A stretch of DNA of 64,000 nt. It comes from Anaerolineales bacterium. GTDB taxonomy: Bacteria; Chloroflexota; Anaerolineae; Anaerolineales; E44-bin32. This document shows positions 9,208 to 16,658 of this stretch, in pieces (within the stretch, counting starts at the first letter, position 1; every line of letters begins with the position of its first letter). The position numbers were made by a program, and so were the translations under genes. The notes beneath the pieces were generated by a model. The model had not been told where the DNA came from. It searched no databases and saw only the letters and a program-made list of their open reading frames with translations. The DNA lies in assembly GCA_029210945.1 (NCBI GenBank), contig JARGGH010000003.1:1-64000 (forward strand), in the 5' to 3' direction.

Positions 9208-10164
9208 CTATTCGCCCTCTTTCCGTGGGATCTTGCCGGTCCAGGGGCCGGGGAATAGCTCCAGCGCCCGTTCGGCAGCCTTGGCGATGTGTGCGTCCTG
9301 ATCGTAGCACAATTTCTGGATCGCCAGTTTCGCCTCCGCTGTGTGCCATTTTACGAGCCGTAGGAGCGCCACCATGCGCGAACGGTTGTTATGGCGCTCC
9401 ACATGTTCACCCTCACCCCCCTGCTGGACATAACCCACACGCCGTTGTGTGGCCACTTCGACAAGCACAGGGATCACGCTCGGATGGTTGAGCCTGGCGA
9501 GAAATTGGACTGCCTCGTGCGCCTCATCCAGGTCGGCGAACCTAATCGCCCGGAATCGGTATAACTGAATCGTGGTTAGCGTGGCCAACTCCGCTACCAA
9601 CGGGTCGGGATCCCTCATCGCGGCAGCGATGTCCACCAGAACTTGCTCATCCTGGGCCAGGCCCAGCCGGTTCGCAAACGCGACCGCCTCGCGCTGCCGC
9701 ACCCCCGGGTCACTTGCACGGAGATCGTATTCCGTCCGGGCTCTCTCGATCAAGCGCTCCACCGGAGTCTGTTCTGAGTAATCCGGAGTGGCGTCAATCG
9801 GACCCCGCTCCTCGGGAGGTGTGTCCAATAATTTCAACGCTTGATCGATCGAGGGGACGATCGTCGGCTCATCGAGCTCGAGGAGCTTGTTGAGGTAAGT
9901 GCGGAGCATGCCTTCACCGGGTTGAGCGAGCACATCGCGCGCACGCCTGCGCCAGAGGTTGACTTCCTCCGCCACATCACGCTGCCGTTCACGCAAGAGG
10001 CGCTGCTCTTCCTTCAGCGCTTTCTTCTCTTCGCCTTCGGCTTCGATAATTTTATGACCGAGTTCATCCAGTTCATCGCTCATACGGATGAACTCTTGTT
10101 GAACCAGATTGCCTTTGCGATCCAGAGCTTCCTGGACCTGGCGCAATCCAATCCCTATGCTCAC
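9208..10164 (-). CDS. Coiled-coil plus HEAT-like repeat protein, function unknown
   Basis: A 318-residue soluble protein. Residues about 25-75 are rich in Glu, Lys, Arg and Gln in heptad-like order, consistent with a coiled coil. From about 150 on, short helical pairs (DPDPLVAELATLT, LNHPSVIPVLVEVA, DQDAHIAKAAERALELF) look like HEAT or armadillo repeats, usually a protein-binding scaffold. No signal peptide or membrane segment. Start is GTG at 10164 with a GGGAGAG site upstream. It sits upstream of rpoC on the same strand, with its own promoter and about 250 nt before rpoC, so it need not be functionally tied to transcription. No closer family recognised. Confidence 0.65.
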   Translation of the reverse strand: MSIGIGLRQVQEALDRKGNLVQQEFIRMSDELDELGHKIIEAEGEEKKALKEEQRLLRERQRDVAEEVNLWRRRARDVLAQPGEGMLRTYLNKLLELDEPTIVPSIDQALKLLDTPPEERGPIDATPDYSEQTPVERLIERARTEYDLRASDPGVRQREAVAFANRLGLAQDEQVLVDIAAAMRDPDPLVAELATLTTIQLYRFRAIRFADLDEAHEAVQFLARLNHPSVIPVLVEVATQRRVGYVQQGGEGEHVERHNNRSRMVALLRLVKWHTAEAKLAIQKLCYDQDAHIAKAAERALELFPGPWTGKIPRKEGE

Positions 10165-10323
10165 AGTCTCTCTCCCGGAATGGTTTCCGATCCAAATGCT
10201 CGAAAATGAATCCGATTGGATCGAATGAAAAATGGATTGGTCGGACCGTTTCCGAGACGTCTACCGAAATGCTTTGTGAGAGTACGGATTGAACGCTCGC
10301 CACGTCTCATTAAATCCCATGTC

Positions 10324-10352
10324 AGTATAGATAACCTGACGACAACCGTCAA
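10324..10352 (-). promoter_or_regulatory. Promoter of the HEAT-like gene
   Basis: Minus strand TTGACG (10347-10352), 17-nt spacer, TATACT (10324-10329), about 160 nt upstream of the GTG start at 10164. Confidence 0.7.
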
Positions 10353-10416
10353 CTAAAACCTATCTCCCATAGCACTTCTCGATTAGAATAACGCACTCCT
10401 AATCCAGGAGGACAAC

Positions 10417-10446
10417 TTGCCCAGAAACTTAACCTCAATCTACAAT
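10417..10446 (+). promoter_or_regulatory. Promoter of the DUF4332 gene
   Basis: TTGCCC (10417-10422), 18-nt spacer, TACAAT (10441-10446), about 40 nt upstream of the ATG at 10491. The -35 is only a partial match. Confidence 0.5.
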
Positions 10447-10490
10447 AAAATCCCATCCACTATGAGACTGTCTGGGAGAAGGGTGCGGCT

Positions 10491-10895
10491 ATGGTTCGGA
10501 TCATCGATATTGAGGGAATCGGGCCAGATTATCAGCAGAGATTGATCGAGGTTGGTGTGCGCTCGACGGCGCGTCTGCTGCAAGCTGGCGCGACACGACG
10601 CGGCCGCAAAGACCTTTCGGAAAACACCGGGATCAGCGAAAAACTTATCCTCGATTGGGTCAACCTGGCTGATCTAATCCGCATCAAGGGTATTGGGGAG
10701 GAGTACTCCGATCTGCTTGAGGAAGCCGGTGTGGACACTGTTAAGGAACTCCGTAATAGGGATCCCGAAAAATTGCACCGCGCTATGATGGAGCTGAACG
10801 AGCATAAACGCCTGGTGCGCCGCCTTCCTTCGCTGCGCCAGGTTTCAACCTGGATCCGACAAGCAAAAACACTCCCGCCTGTTGTCAAGTACTGA
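10491..10895 (+). CDS. DUF4332 helix-hairpin-helix protein
   Basis: A 134-residue protein with two helix-hairpin-helix units: IEGIGPDYQQRLIEVGV near residues 7-23 and IKGIGEEYSDLLEEAGV near 66-82, each followed by helices ending in LHRAM or LLQAG-type residues. This pattern defines DUF4332, related to the HhH modules of DNA-binding and repair proteins. The start ATG has GAGAAGG 7 nt upstream. No partner gene is implied: the next gene, nnrE, begins 168 nt downstream. It may bind nucleic acid or protein; the molecular role is unknown. Confidence 0.8.
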   Translation: MVRIIDIEGIGPDYQQRLIEVGVRSTARLLQAGATRRGRKDLSENTGISEKLILDWVNLADLIRIKGIGEEYSDLLEEAGVDTVKELRNRDPEKLHRAMMELNEHKRLVRRLPSLRQVSTWIRQAKTLPPVVKY

Positions 10896-11062
10896 ATATT
10901 ATTATCTGGTTTCCGATCGCCAGAATCCGTCACAATAATCGATACGCCGGCTTCGAAAGTCAGACCTGGAATCCTGTCTCATCCGTCCATGTGATTAACC
11001 TCGAGGAGTAAGTCGATTTGTATCAACTCGCATTGATCAACACCTGGCATGGTAACGGGTAG

Positions 11063-11824
11063 ATGCCAGCAGCAAACACCGATCTCCCGCGTCTATACTT
11101 TGAAACATTGCAGGGCGACCGCATCCCCTCCGTCACGGAGCCGGAAATGCGCACGGTTGACAGGATTGCGGAGGATCGATTCTCTCTCAGCGTTCTGCAG
11201 ATGATGGAAAACGCCGGGCGGAACCTGGCGCTCCACGCGATGCAGTTCGGTCTAAAAGCCGGCCGGATTGTTGTGCTTGCCGGACCCGGTGGCAACGGTG
11301 GAGGTGGCCTCTCCTGCACGCGCCATCTGCACAATCATGGCTTCCACGTTGACCTGCTGCTGACTCATGATCCGGATACTTTACGCGGCCCAGCCGCGAC
11401 CCAGTACCGGATCCTCAAGGAAGCCGGGCTCCAGAATCAGGATCCGGCGGCGCTGCCCACGCTGCTCTCCGGGGCTGCGCTCATCATCGATGCCCTGCTC
11501 GGATACAGCCTTAAAGGACCGCCGCGGGGGTTGTTTCATGAATTCATTGTGGCGAGCAACGAATCCTCTATCCCGATCCTGAGCCTCGATCTGCCCTCCG
11601 GCACTGATGCCACCACAGGCGAGATGCCCGGCGTCGCCATCTCCCCGGCACGCACGCTCACTTTAGCACTTCCCAAACGGGGGCTGCGGGACATCCCGGG
11701 CCAGCTCTTCCTGGGAGATATCGGCATCCCCCCGGAGCTGTATCAGCATCTCGGGATCGATCTCAAGCCGGCCTTCACAGAGAATTATTGGGTGGAGTTA
11801 GTTGTCCCCGGACCAAACTCATGA
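11063..11824 (+). CDS. nnrE: NAD(P)H-hydrate epimerase (YjeF N-terminal domain only)
   Basis: Repairs damaged NAD(P)H by interconverting R- and S-NAD(P)HX. Recognised by LQMMENAGRN near residue 46, the Rossmann-like loop AGPGGNGGGG near 72, DALLGYSLKGPPRG near 138 and LDLPSGTDATTG near 172. The usual loop is G-N-N-G-G-D-G; here the Asp is Gly. The ADP-dependent dehydratase domain (YjeF C-terminal) found fused in many bacteria is absent, so a separate dehydratase gene would be needed for full repair. Some 30 residues precede the usual start; no strong ribosome-binding site is seen before ATG 11063, so the start is uncertain. Confidence 0.82.
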   Translation: MPAANTDLPRLYFETLQGDRIPSVTEPEMRTVDRIAEDRFSLSVLQMMENAGRNLALHAMQFGLKAGRIVVLAGPGGNGGGGLSCTRHLHNHGFHVDLLLTHDPDTLRGPAATQYRILKEAGLQNQDPAALPTLLSGAALIIDALLGYSLKGPPRGLFHEFIVASNESSIPILSLDLPSGTDATTGEMPGVAISPARTLTLALPKRGLRDIPGQLFLGDIGIPPELYQHLGIDLKPAFTENYWVELVVPGPNS

Positions 11825-11865
11825 CCGGATGGATGGTATCGATACCACGGAACCGCTACATTTTG

Positions 11866-11871
11866 TATAAT
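11866..11871 (+). promoter_or_regulatory. -10 box just upstream of ruvB
   Basis: TATAAT ends 7 nt before the ruvB GTG, so the expected start of transcription falls on or next to the initiation codon. No good -35 hexamer is visible at 16-18 nt. Confidence 0.55.
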
Positions 11872-11878
11872 CATCCGC

Positions 11879-12913
11879 GTGACTGAACCCAAGGACCGTC
11901 TGATCTCCCCCGGCCGTAGAGATGATGATGATGGTGACCTCACCATCAGACCTCGCTATCTGCACGAGATGATCGGCCAGAATCGCGTGCGGGAGAATCT
12001 CTCGATCCTCATCGAAGCCGCCAAAGCGCGCCACGAATCGCTCGATCACGTTTTGTTCTACGGTCCCCCGGGATTGGGGAAAACCACACTGGCACATATC
12101 CTGAGTGTCGAGATGGGTGTGAACCTCAAAGTAACTTCCGGTCCCGCAATTGAGCGTGCCGGTGATCTGGCGGCGATCCTGACCAACCTGCAGGTCGGAG
12201 ATATCCTCTTCATCGATGAGATCCACCGTCTCGGACGGGTGGTCGAAGAAGTGCTTTACCCGGCTATGGAAGACTTTGCGCTCGATCTCACGGTCGGCAA
12301 GGGACCTGGCGCCCGCTCGATCCGTTTGAAGCTGCCGCATTTCACTGCCGTCGGTGCAACCACGCGACTTGCACTGTTATCAGCACCGCTGCGGGCGAGG
12401 TTCGGCGCTGTTCACCGGCTGGACTTCTACGAGAATGGTGCCATGGAAGCGATCGTTCGCCGCGCGGCGGTTGTGCTGGATTTACCTATCGAAGATGGGG
12501 GAACTGAAGAGATCGCATGTCGCGCTCGCGGCACACCGCGTGTCGCCATCCGGCTCCTCCGGCGGGTGCGTGATTACGCACAGGTCAGAGCCGATGGGCG
12601 CATAACCCGTGCAGTCGCCCAGCAAGCCCTTGAACTGCTCGAAATCGACGACCTCGGTCTGGACGACGCCGACCGCAAAGTCCTCAACACGATCATCGAC
12701 AAATTCCAGGGCGGGCCGGTGGGACTGCAGACGATATCAGCCTCGATCAGCGAGGAGCCCGACACAATCATGGACGTGGTCGAACCTTACCTGCTCCAGT
12801 TGGGCTTTATCGATCGCACACCTCAGGGACGTGTAGCCACTCAGCTCGCCTATGAACATCTCGGCCGCACCCCTCCGCCGACGACCGCTCAAGCTCGCCT
12901 GCCGGAGCTGTAA
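11879..12913 (+). CDS. ruvB: Holliday junction branch migration helicase RuvB
   Basis: AAA+ motor that drives RuvAB branch migration of Holliday junctions. 344 residues, normal length. Walker A GPPGLGKT at 62-69, Walker B FIDEIHRL with Asp113, sensor 1 region in AVGATTR, arginine-finger-type segment APLRARFG, and a C-terminal winged helix with the GPVGLQTIS and [10 protein letters not shown] blocks. Starts with GTG at 11879 and shows no Shine-Dalgarno; the -10 box lies directly upstream, suggesting a leaderless mRNA. ruvA and ruvC are not adjacent. DUF2905 and queA follow within 10 nt each, a common ruvB-queA arrangement. Confidence 0.97.
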   Translation: MTEPKDRLISPGRRDDDDGDLTIRPRYLHEMIGQNRVRENLSILIEAAKARHESLDHVLFYGPPGLGKTTLAHILSVEMGVNLKVTSGPAIERAGDLAAILTNLQVGDILFIDEIHRLGRVVEEVLYPAMEDFALDLTVGKGPGARSIRLKLPHFTAVGATTRLALLSAPLRARFGAVHRLDFYENGAMEAIVRRAAVVLDLPIEDGGTEEIACRARGTPRVAIRLLRRVRDYAQVRADGRITRAVAQQALELLEIDDLGLDDADRKVLNTIIDKFQGGPVGLQTISASISEEPDTIMDVVEPYLLQLGFIDRTPQGRVATQLAYEHLGRTPPPTTAQARLPEL

Positions 12914-12921
12914 CTCCCGCG

Positions 12922-13155
12922 ATGAATGACCTGACCACCCTCGGGCGCTGGATCATCCTGGCCGGGATGGGCGTGCTCATCCTCGGTGCCTTCGTCTGGC
13001 TCGCCGGGAAAATCGGGCTCCCGCTCGGCCAACTGCCCGGGGATATCCATGTCGAAAGAGGAGGCTTTTCATGCTTTATGCCTCTGGCCACCTCGCTTCT
13101 CCTCAGCATCCTGCTCACGCTTCTATTAAACTTGATCCTTCAGCGGATGAGATAA
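12922..13155 (+). CDS. DUF2905 small membrane protein
   Basis: 77 residues with two hydrophobic segments (about 8-30 and 50-72) flanking the conserved GKIGLPLGQLPGDI motif and a short RGGFSCFMPLA stretch that mark DUF2905. It lies 8 nt after ruvB and 7 nt before queA, the place where this family is usually found. The function is unknown; the link to ruvB-queA is positional only. Confidence 0.88.
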   Translation: MNDLTTLGRWIILAGMGVLILGAFVWLAGKIGLPLGQLPGDIHVERGGFSCFMPLATSLLLSILLTLLLNLILQRMR

Positions 13156-13162
13156 TCCCCTC

Positions 13163-14182
13163 GTGCGCACCTCTGATTTCGACTACGAACTCCCACCCGG
13201 GTACATCGCTCAACAGCCGGCCAGACCCCGTGACCATTCCCGCCTGATGGTCCTTGATCGCCTTACCGGCATTATCGATCACCGTCGATTTTATGAACTT
13301 CCCGGGCTCCTGCGCGAAGGCGATACGCTTGTTTTGAACGAGACCCGCGTTCTCCCGGCCCGGCTCTTCGCCCGCAAACACCCGGATGGTGGACGCGTCG
13401 AGCTGCTGTTGCTCAAGCGCATCGATCCCCGAACCTGGCAGATTATGGTCGGGGGAAAGGGGGTCTTCCCGGGTCGCGAGATAGAGTTGGAAAATGGCAC
13501 CAGGGGGGTCGTTCTCGAAGATCTGGGTGGCCCTCGCCGAGTAATTCAATTCAAATCACCGATCGATAATTTGCTGGAAGATTTCGGTCAGGTGCCGCTG
13601 CCGCCCTATATCACCGAACCGCTCACCGACCCTGATAGCTACCAGACGATCTTCTCGAAAATTCCCGGCTCCTCCGCCGCCCCTACGGCAGGTCTCCATT
13701 TCACCCATCAGGTATTTGAAGGCCTCAAGAAACGTCAGGTCGATACGGCCTTCGTCACATTGCATATTGGACTGGACACGTTTGCCCCGGTCCGTGAAGA
13801 AGATCCGAGCAAGCACCCGATCCACAGCGAGTGGTGTTCGCTGTCATCGCAGACAGCCCGGCTATTAAAAGCGACACGGGCGCGCGGGGGGCGCGTGATT
13901 GCCGTGGGAACGACCGCCGTTCGTACGCTGGAAACAGCCGCCAGCAACGCAGACCAGGCAACCGTCGAGGCGTTTGAGGGCCCAACCGATCTCTTCATTC
14001 TGCCTGGTTATTCGTTCAAAATTGTGGACGCGATGATTACAAACTTTCACTTGCCCCGCTCCACGCTTCTGATGCTTGTCTCCGCATTTGCCGGTCTTGA
14101 AAACATCCTCGGTGCGTATGAGCAGGCAAAACAAACTGGCTATCGCTTCTACTCCTTCGGAGATGCGATGCTGATCGAGTAA
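13163..14182 (+). CDS. queA: S-adenosylmethionine:tRNA ribosyltransferase-isomerase
   Basis: Transfers and isomerises the ribosyl part of SAM onto preQ1-tRNA, giving epoxyqueuosine. The 339-residue protein shows the QueA hallmarks: the N-terminal FDYELPPGYIAQ and RPRDHSRLMVLDR, LNETRVLPARL, PLPPYI, SSAAPTAGLHFT, HIGLDTFAPV, GTTAVRTLE, and the C-terminal TNFHLPRSTLLMLVSAF. Start is GTG at 13163. It closes the ruvB-DUF2905-queA unit. No tgt gene is in this window. Confidence 0.97.
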   Translation: MRTSDFDYELPPGYIAQQPARPRDHSRLMVLDRLTGIIDHRRFYELPGLLREGDTLVLNETRVLPARLFARKHPDGGRVELLLLKRIDPRTWQIMVGGKGVFPGREIELENGTRGVVLEDLGGPRRVIQFKSPIDNLLEDFGQVPLPPYITEPLTDPDSYQTIFSKIPGSSAAPTAGLHFTHQVFEGLKKRQVDTAFVTLHIGLDTFAPVREEDPSKHPIHSEWCSLSSQTARLLKATRARGGRVIAVGTTAVRTLETAASNADQATVEAFEGPTDLFILPGYSFKIVDAMITNFHLPRSTLLMLVSAFAGLENILGAYEQAKQTGYRFYSFGDAMLIE

Positions 14183-14206
14183 ATGATTGAGATCAGATGC
14201 AGTAAA

Positions 14207-14235
14207 TTGACTTTCGAAATCGGATATGAGATACT
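14207..14235 (+). promoter_or_regulatory. Promoter of a small transcription unit after queA
   Basis: TTGACT (14207-14212), 17-nt spacer, GATACT (14230-14235). Predicted start near 14242. The transcript would run only to the strong terminator at 14372-14398, about 160 nt. Confidence 0.55.
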
Positions 14236-14300
14236 CTGCCCAACGTAGGAACGATCTACGTCATAAACATCGCTATCTCTTTTATGAGGAGGTGATGCCC

Positions 14301-14354
14301 ATGATTAGTGACTTAGCTAAACCTGCTGCGGCATCCCTCCTCCTCATTGGATGA
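14301..14354 (+). CDS. 17-residue leader-like peptide
   Basis: ATG at 14301 is preceded at an 8-nt spacing by AGGAGGTGAT, one of the best Shine-Dalgarno sequences in the window. The peptide MISDLAKPAAASLLLIG is Ala/Leu-rich and too short for a membrane anchor. Translating it would hold open the left arm of the stem-loop that starts inside the ORF. No family is recognised, and the case rests on the ribosome-binding site and structure alone. Confidence 0.4.
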   Translation: MISDLAKPAAASLLLIG

Positions 14355-14371
14355 GGATGCCGCAGCAAACG

Positions 14372-14398
14372 AAGGGCCGTCTGTCTCAGACGGCCCTT
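14372..14398. terminator. Strong bidirectional terminator
   Basis: AAGGGCCGTCTG / CAGACGGCCCTT, a perfect 12-bp stem with a TCT loop, A/T pairs at its base. It lies between the plus-strand small unit and the convergent minus-strand membrane protein gene and can serve both. Confidence 0.8.
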
Positions 14399-14439
14399 TG
14401 CCCTTAAAGTGTTCTAACTTCCAACTTGACAAGTCGATT

Positions 14440-14874
14440 TCAAGCGATAAATTGACGGAAGTAGCCAAGCCCGGTCAGCGCCGCAATAATCCCGACTTGC
14501 GCGATCAGAAAAGCGACGATCCCCTTGCCCCGGAACGTCTGGGCGCTGAGGCCTCCGGTAAGCGCATAGATAAAGCCCATCGTCAGCCAGCCAACGATCG
14601 GCGCGCTGTCCCGATTGACCACCCAGGCGATCCCGCGTGACGTCGCCCGCGCAAGGTACCACTGCATCTCGGATGCGCACACGTCGAAAGGGTCCGGAGC
14701 CAGCCGGACGCTGGAAATCGACGCCCGACAATCCTGGTCGATGGCAATCAGGATCTCGGCGATGCCTGCTTCGACGAGAAATAACGCGCCAGCGAAGAGC
14801 GCACCGACGATAAAAACCTTCGTGCGTGCATCCAGCCGGATACGAGCGCGTTTTTCAGGATGTCCAGAGTTCAA
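14440..14874 (-). CDS. Small integral membrane protein, unknown
   Basis: 144 residues with hydrophobic helices at about 19-42, 93-112 and 120-140. The loop between the first two helices (about 45-85) has two Cys and is probably extracytoplasmic. No family recognised. The start is TTG at 14874, preceded by GGGAGGG at good spacing; the next in-frame ATG would remove the first helix. It lies 21 nt downstream of pfkA on the same strand and is probably cotranscribed with it. Confidence 0.65.
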   Translation of the reverse strand: MNSGHPEKRARIRLDARTKVFIVGALFAGALFLVEAGIAEILIAIDQDCRASISSVRLAPDPFDVCASEMQWYLARATSRGIAWVVNRDSAPIVGWLTMGFIYALTGGLSAQTFRGKGIVAFLIAQVGIIAALTGLGYFRQFIA

Positions 14875-14895
14875 GCGTCCCTCCCGTAAACTGCT

Positions 14896-15984
14896 TCATT
14901 CATCACCGAGGCTGATGCCCAGCCCACGCGCCGTCAGCACCGCGTCCCCTTCCACATCGACTCGCTTTGGTTCTGCGAGCGCTTCTTCCAGCGGAATATC
15001 CCGCACCTGCTGCCCCTGGAGTGAAGCCATGCACCCGTGTTTACCCTCCATCGCCATGCGCACCGCCGCGGCGCCGAAACGCGTCGCCAACCAGCGATCG
15101 AATGCGGTGGGCTGCCCTCCGCGCTGAAGGTGTCCGAGCACCGTTACACGGGTCTCCATGGCGCAGGTCTCCGCCACAAACTCACCCACATCCTGGCTGA
15201 TGCCGCCCAGGCGGGCCGCTGAAATCTCGTCGCCAGAACGGGAATAAACCTGCGCCCCCCCTGCCGGAAATGCCCCTTCAGCGACGGCGATAATGCTGAA
15301 GTGACGACCGCTCGCGGCGCGCTGGTCAATCTTGCGGCAGACCTTCTCGAAATCAAATGGCACCTCGGGGATCAAAATCACGTCGGCGCCTCCGGCGATG
15401 CCAGCGTGCAGTGCGATGAAACCCGCATCCCGCCCCATTAGCTCCAGGACCATCACACGGTGGTGAGACTCAGCCGTCGTGTGCAGCTTATCGATTGCAT
15501 CGGTGGCGGTTGAAACAGCGGTGTCGAATCCGAAGGTCACATCGGTGCCCCCGATGTCGTTATCGATCGTCTTAGGAACACCCACGATCGGGCAACCCTT
15601 CAGGTAGAGTTCATAACTGATGCGCAGCGTGCCGTCGCCGCCAACCACGATGAGCGTGTCCAGTTGGAGCGCGTCGATTTTCTCGAGCACCTCGTCCGAA
15701 ACGTCGACGACAACTTCTTCTCCATCGCGAATGACCCTGCGCGCAAATGGATTCCCCCGGTTGGCCGTTCCGAGAATCGTCCCCCCACGCGGAAGGATCC
15801 CGCGCACCTCGGCGCGCGTCAGCTCGATCGTCCTCCCAGTCTCGTACAACCCGTCAAAGCCATCGTAAATTCCGATCACCTGCGCCCCGTAGACATTCAG
15901 CGCGGTTTTGACAACCGCCCGGATGACGGCGTTAAGTCCCGGCGCATCGCCCCCTCCGGTTAGAATTCCGATTCGATCGGCCAT
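14896..15984 (-). CDS. pfkA: 6-phosphofructokinase, group III type
   Basis: Phosphorylates fructose 6-phosphate in glycolysis. Seen: ILTGGGDAPGLNAVIR at the N terminus, GILPRGGTILGTANRG, the phosphoryl-donor loop GGDGTL, PKTIDNDI, the substrate motif MGRDAGFIALHAG, and LGHLQRGG near the C terminus. In E. coli numbering position 104 is Gly, typical of ATP enzymes, and position 124 is Lys, typical of PPi enzymes; this Gly/Lys combination is known from ATP-dependent group III enzymes such as those of actinomycetes. The ATG at 15984 (362 residues) was chosen because the longer frame adds 32 residues unlike any PFK. Confidence 0.93.
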   Translation of the reverse strand: MADRIGILTGGGDAPGLNAVIRAVVKTALNVYGAQVIGIYDGFDGLYETGRTIELTRAEVRGILPRGGTILGTANRGNPFARRVIRDGEEVVVDVSDEVLEKIDALQLDTLIVVGGDGTLRISYELYLKGCPIVGVPKTIDNDIGGTDVTFGFDTAVSTATDAIDKLHTTAESHHRVMVLELMGRDAGFIALHAGIAGGADVILIPEVPFDFEKVCRKIDQRAASGRHFSIIAVAEGAFPAGGAQVYSRSGDEISAARLGGISQDVGEFVAETCAMETRVTVLGHLQRGGQPTAFDRWLATRFGAAAVRMAMEGKHGCMASLQGQQVRDIPLEEALAEPKRVDVEGDAVLTARGLGISLGDE

Positions 15985-16238
15985 GCAATCGTCCTGTTCG
16001 CTCAACCCGTAATCTGACCTGATCCCCACAGCTTTCGCGAAGATCACCACGTGTGTATCATGAAGAATATCAAACTGCAAACAGCCACCATCCAGGGCGG
16101 ATGGTTGACCAGCACCTTTCGCTTGCCCACGGCGCAGGATGTTTTGGTCTAGAATACTGGAAGAGACACCGGGGGGTCGACCCGTTAATGTGATTATGTG
16201 TATTCGAAATGCTTATCAGTGATCCGGAGGTCGTGAGT

Positions 16239-16589
16239 ATGTCAGAGACAACTACCACACAGAGAGGGTTTATCAACCCTGAACTTCTGATGACGGTGGC
16301 GATATTGATCGGGATGGTCGGGATTGTCATCGTTTTTCTTGTTGGAATAACGACGCGTGATGAACGCGCAAGACGGAATGGTGAGCTCGCAGTGGTCCAG
16401 TCGGCAGCCATCATTTTCATGGACCAGAATGAAACGGATACGATCACGCCGCGCCCCAGAGCGAATGCTGCCATTATCACCAGCTCAGATGCAGATGCGC
16501 CCTTTAAAACATACCTGCGGTCACTCCCCACACACTGCAGCTACTATTGGAACATCGATGGCGATGTTACCCAGGCGCAGTGCCCCTGA
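16239..16589 (+). CDS. Type IV pilin-like (class III signal) protein
   Basis: 116 residues. The N terminus has a short polar leader ending in Gly, then Phe at +1 and Glu at +5 (RG, FINPE), followed at once by about 20 hydrophobic residues. This is the prepilin signature. The rest has an alpha1-like segment (ERARRNGELAVVQSAAIIF) and a short domain with two Cys (HCSYYW and QCP), which could form a disulfide. Start ATG 16239 has GGAGG 8 nt upstream. No prepilin peptidase, secretion ATPase or other pilin lies nearby. Confidence 0.6.
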   Translation: MSETTTTQRGFINPELLMTVAILIGMVGIVIVFLVGITTRDERARRNGELAVVQSAAIIFMDQNETDTITPRPRANAAIITSSDADAPFKTYLRSLPTHCSYYWNIDGDVTQAQCP

Positions 16590-16615
16590 TCGCTCTGCAA
16601 TCGACCACTAGCGGG

Positions 16616-16650
16616 CAGCCTCCCAATTTGAGGGAGGCTGTTTCTCGTTT
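16616..16650. terminator. Terminator after the pilin-like gene
   Basis: CAGCCTCCC / GGGAGGCTG, a 9-bp stem with a 7-nt loop, then TTTCTCGTTT on the plus strand. It lies just before the convergent lipoprotein gene. Confidence 0.8.
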
Positions 16651-16658
16651 GACGGCGG

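Larger units (their letters stand above)
10165..10490. other. Divergent promoter region
   Basis: This 326-nt gap separates the minus-strand HEAT-like gene from the plus-strand DUF4332 gene. It holds one good promoter in each direction (10324-10352 minus, 10417-10446 plus). No small gene or stable RNA structure was recognised. Confidence 0.6.
14242..14400 (+). ncRNA. Candidate small RNA / leader-peptide RNA
   Basis: A compact unit of promoter, strong ribosome-binding site, 17-codon ORF, 13-bp stem-loop and terminator, with no protein gene downstream on this strand. The stem arms are 14324-14336 and 14355-14367 (TGCTGCGGCATCC / GGATGCCGCAGCA); the left arm and loop lie inside the ORF and the right arm begins straight after its stop codon. 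The ribosome-binding segment GAGGAGG-ATGCC can also pair with GGCAT-CTCCTC in the left arm and loop, so two folds compete. This is how translation-controlled leaders look, but the unit could also be a stand-alone sRNA. Confidence 0.45.
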
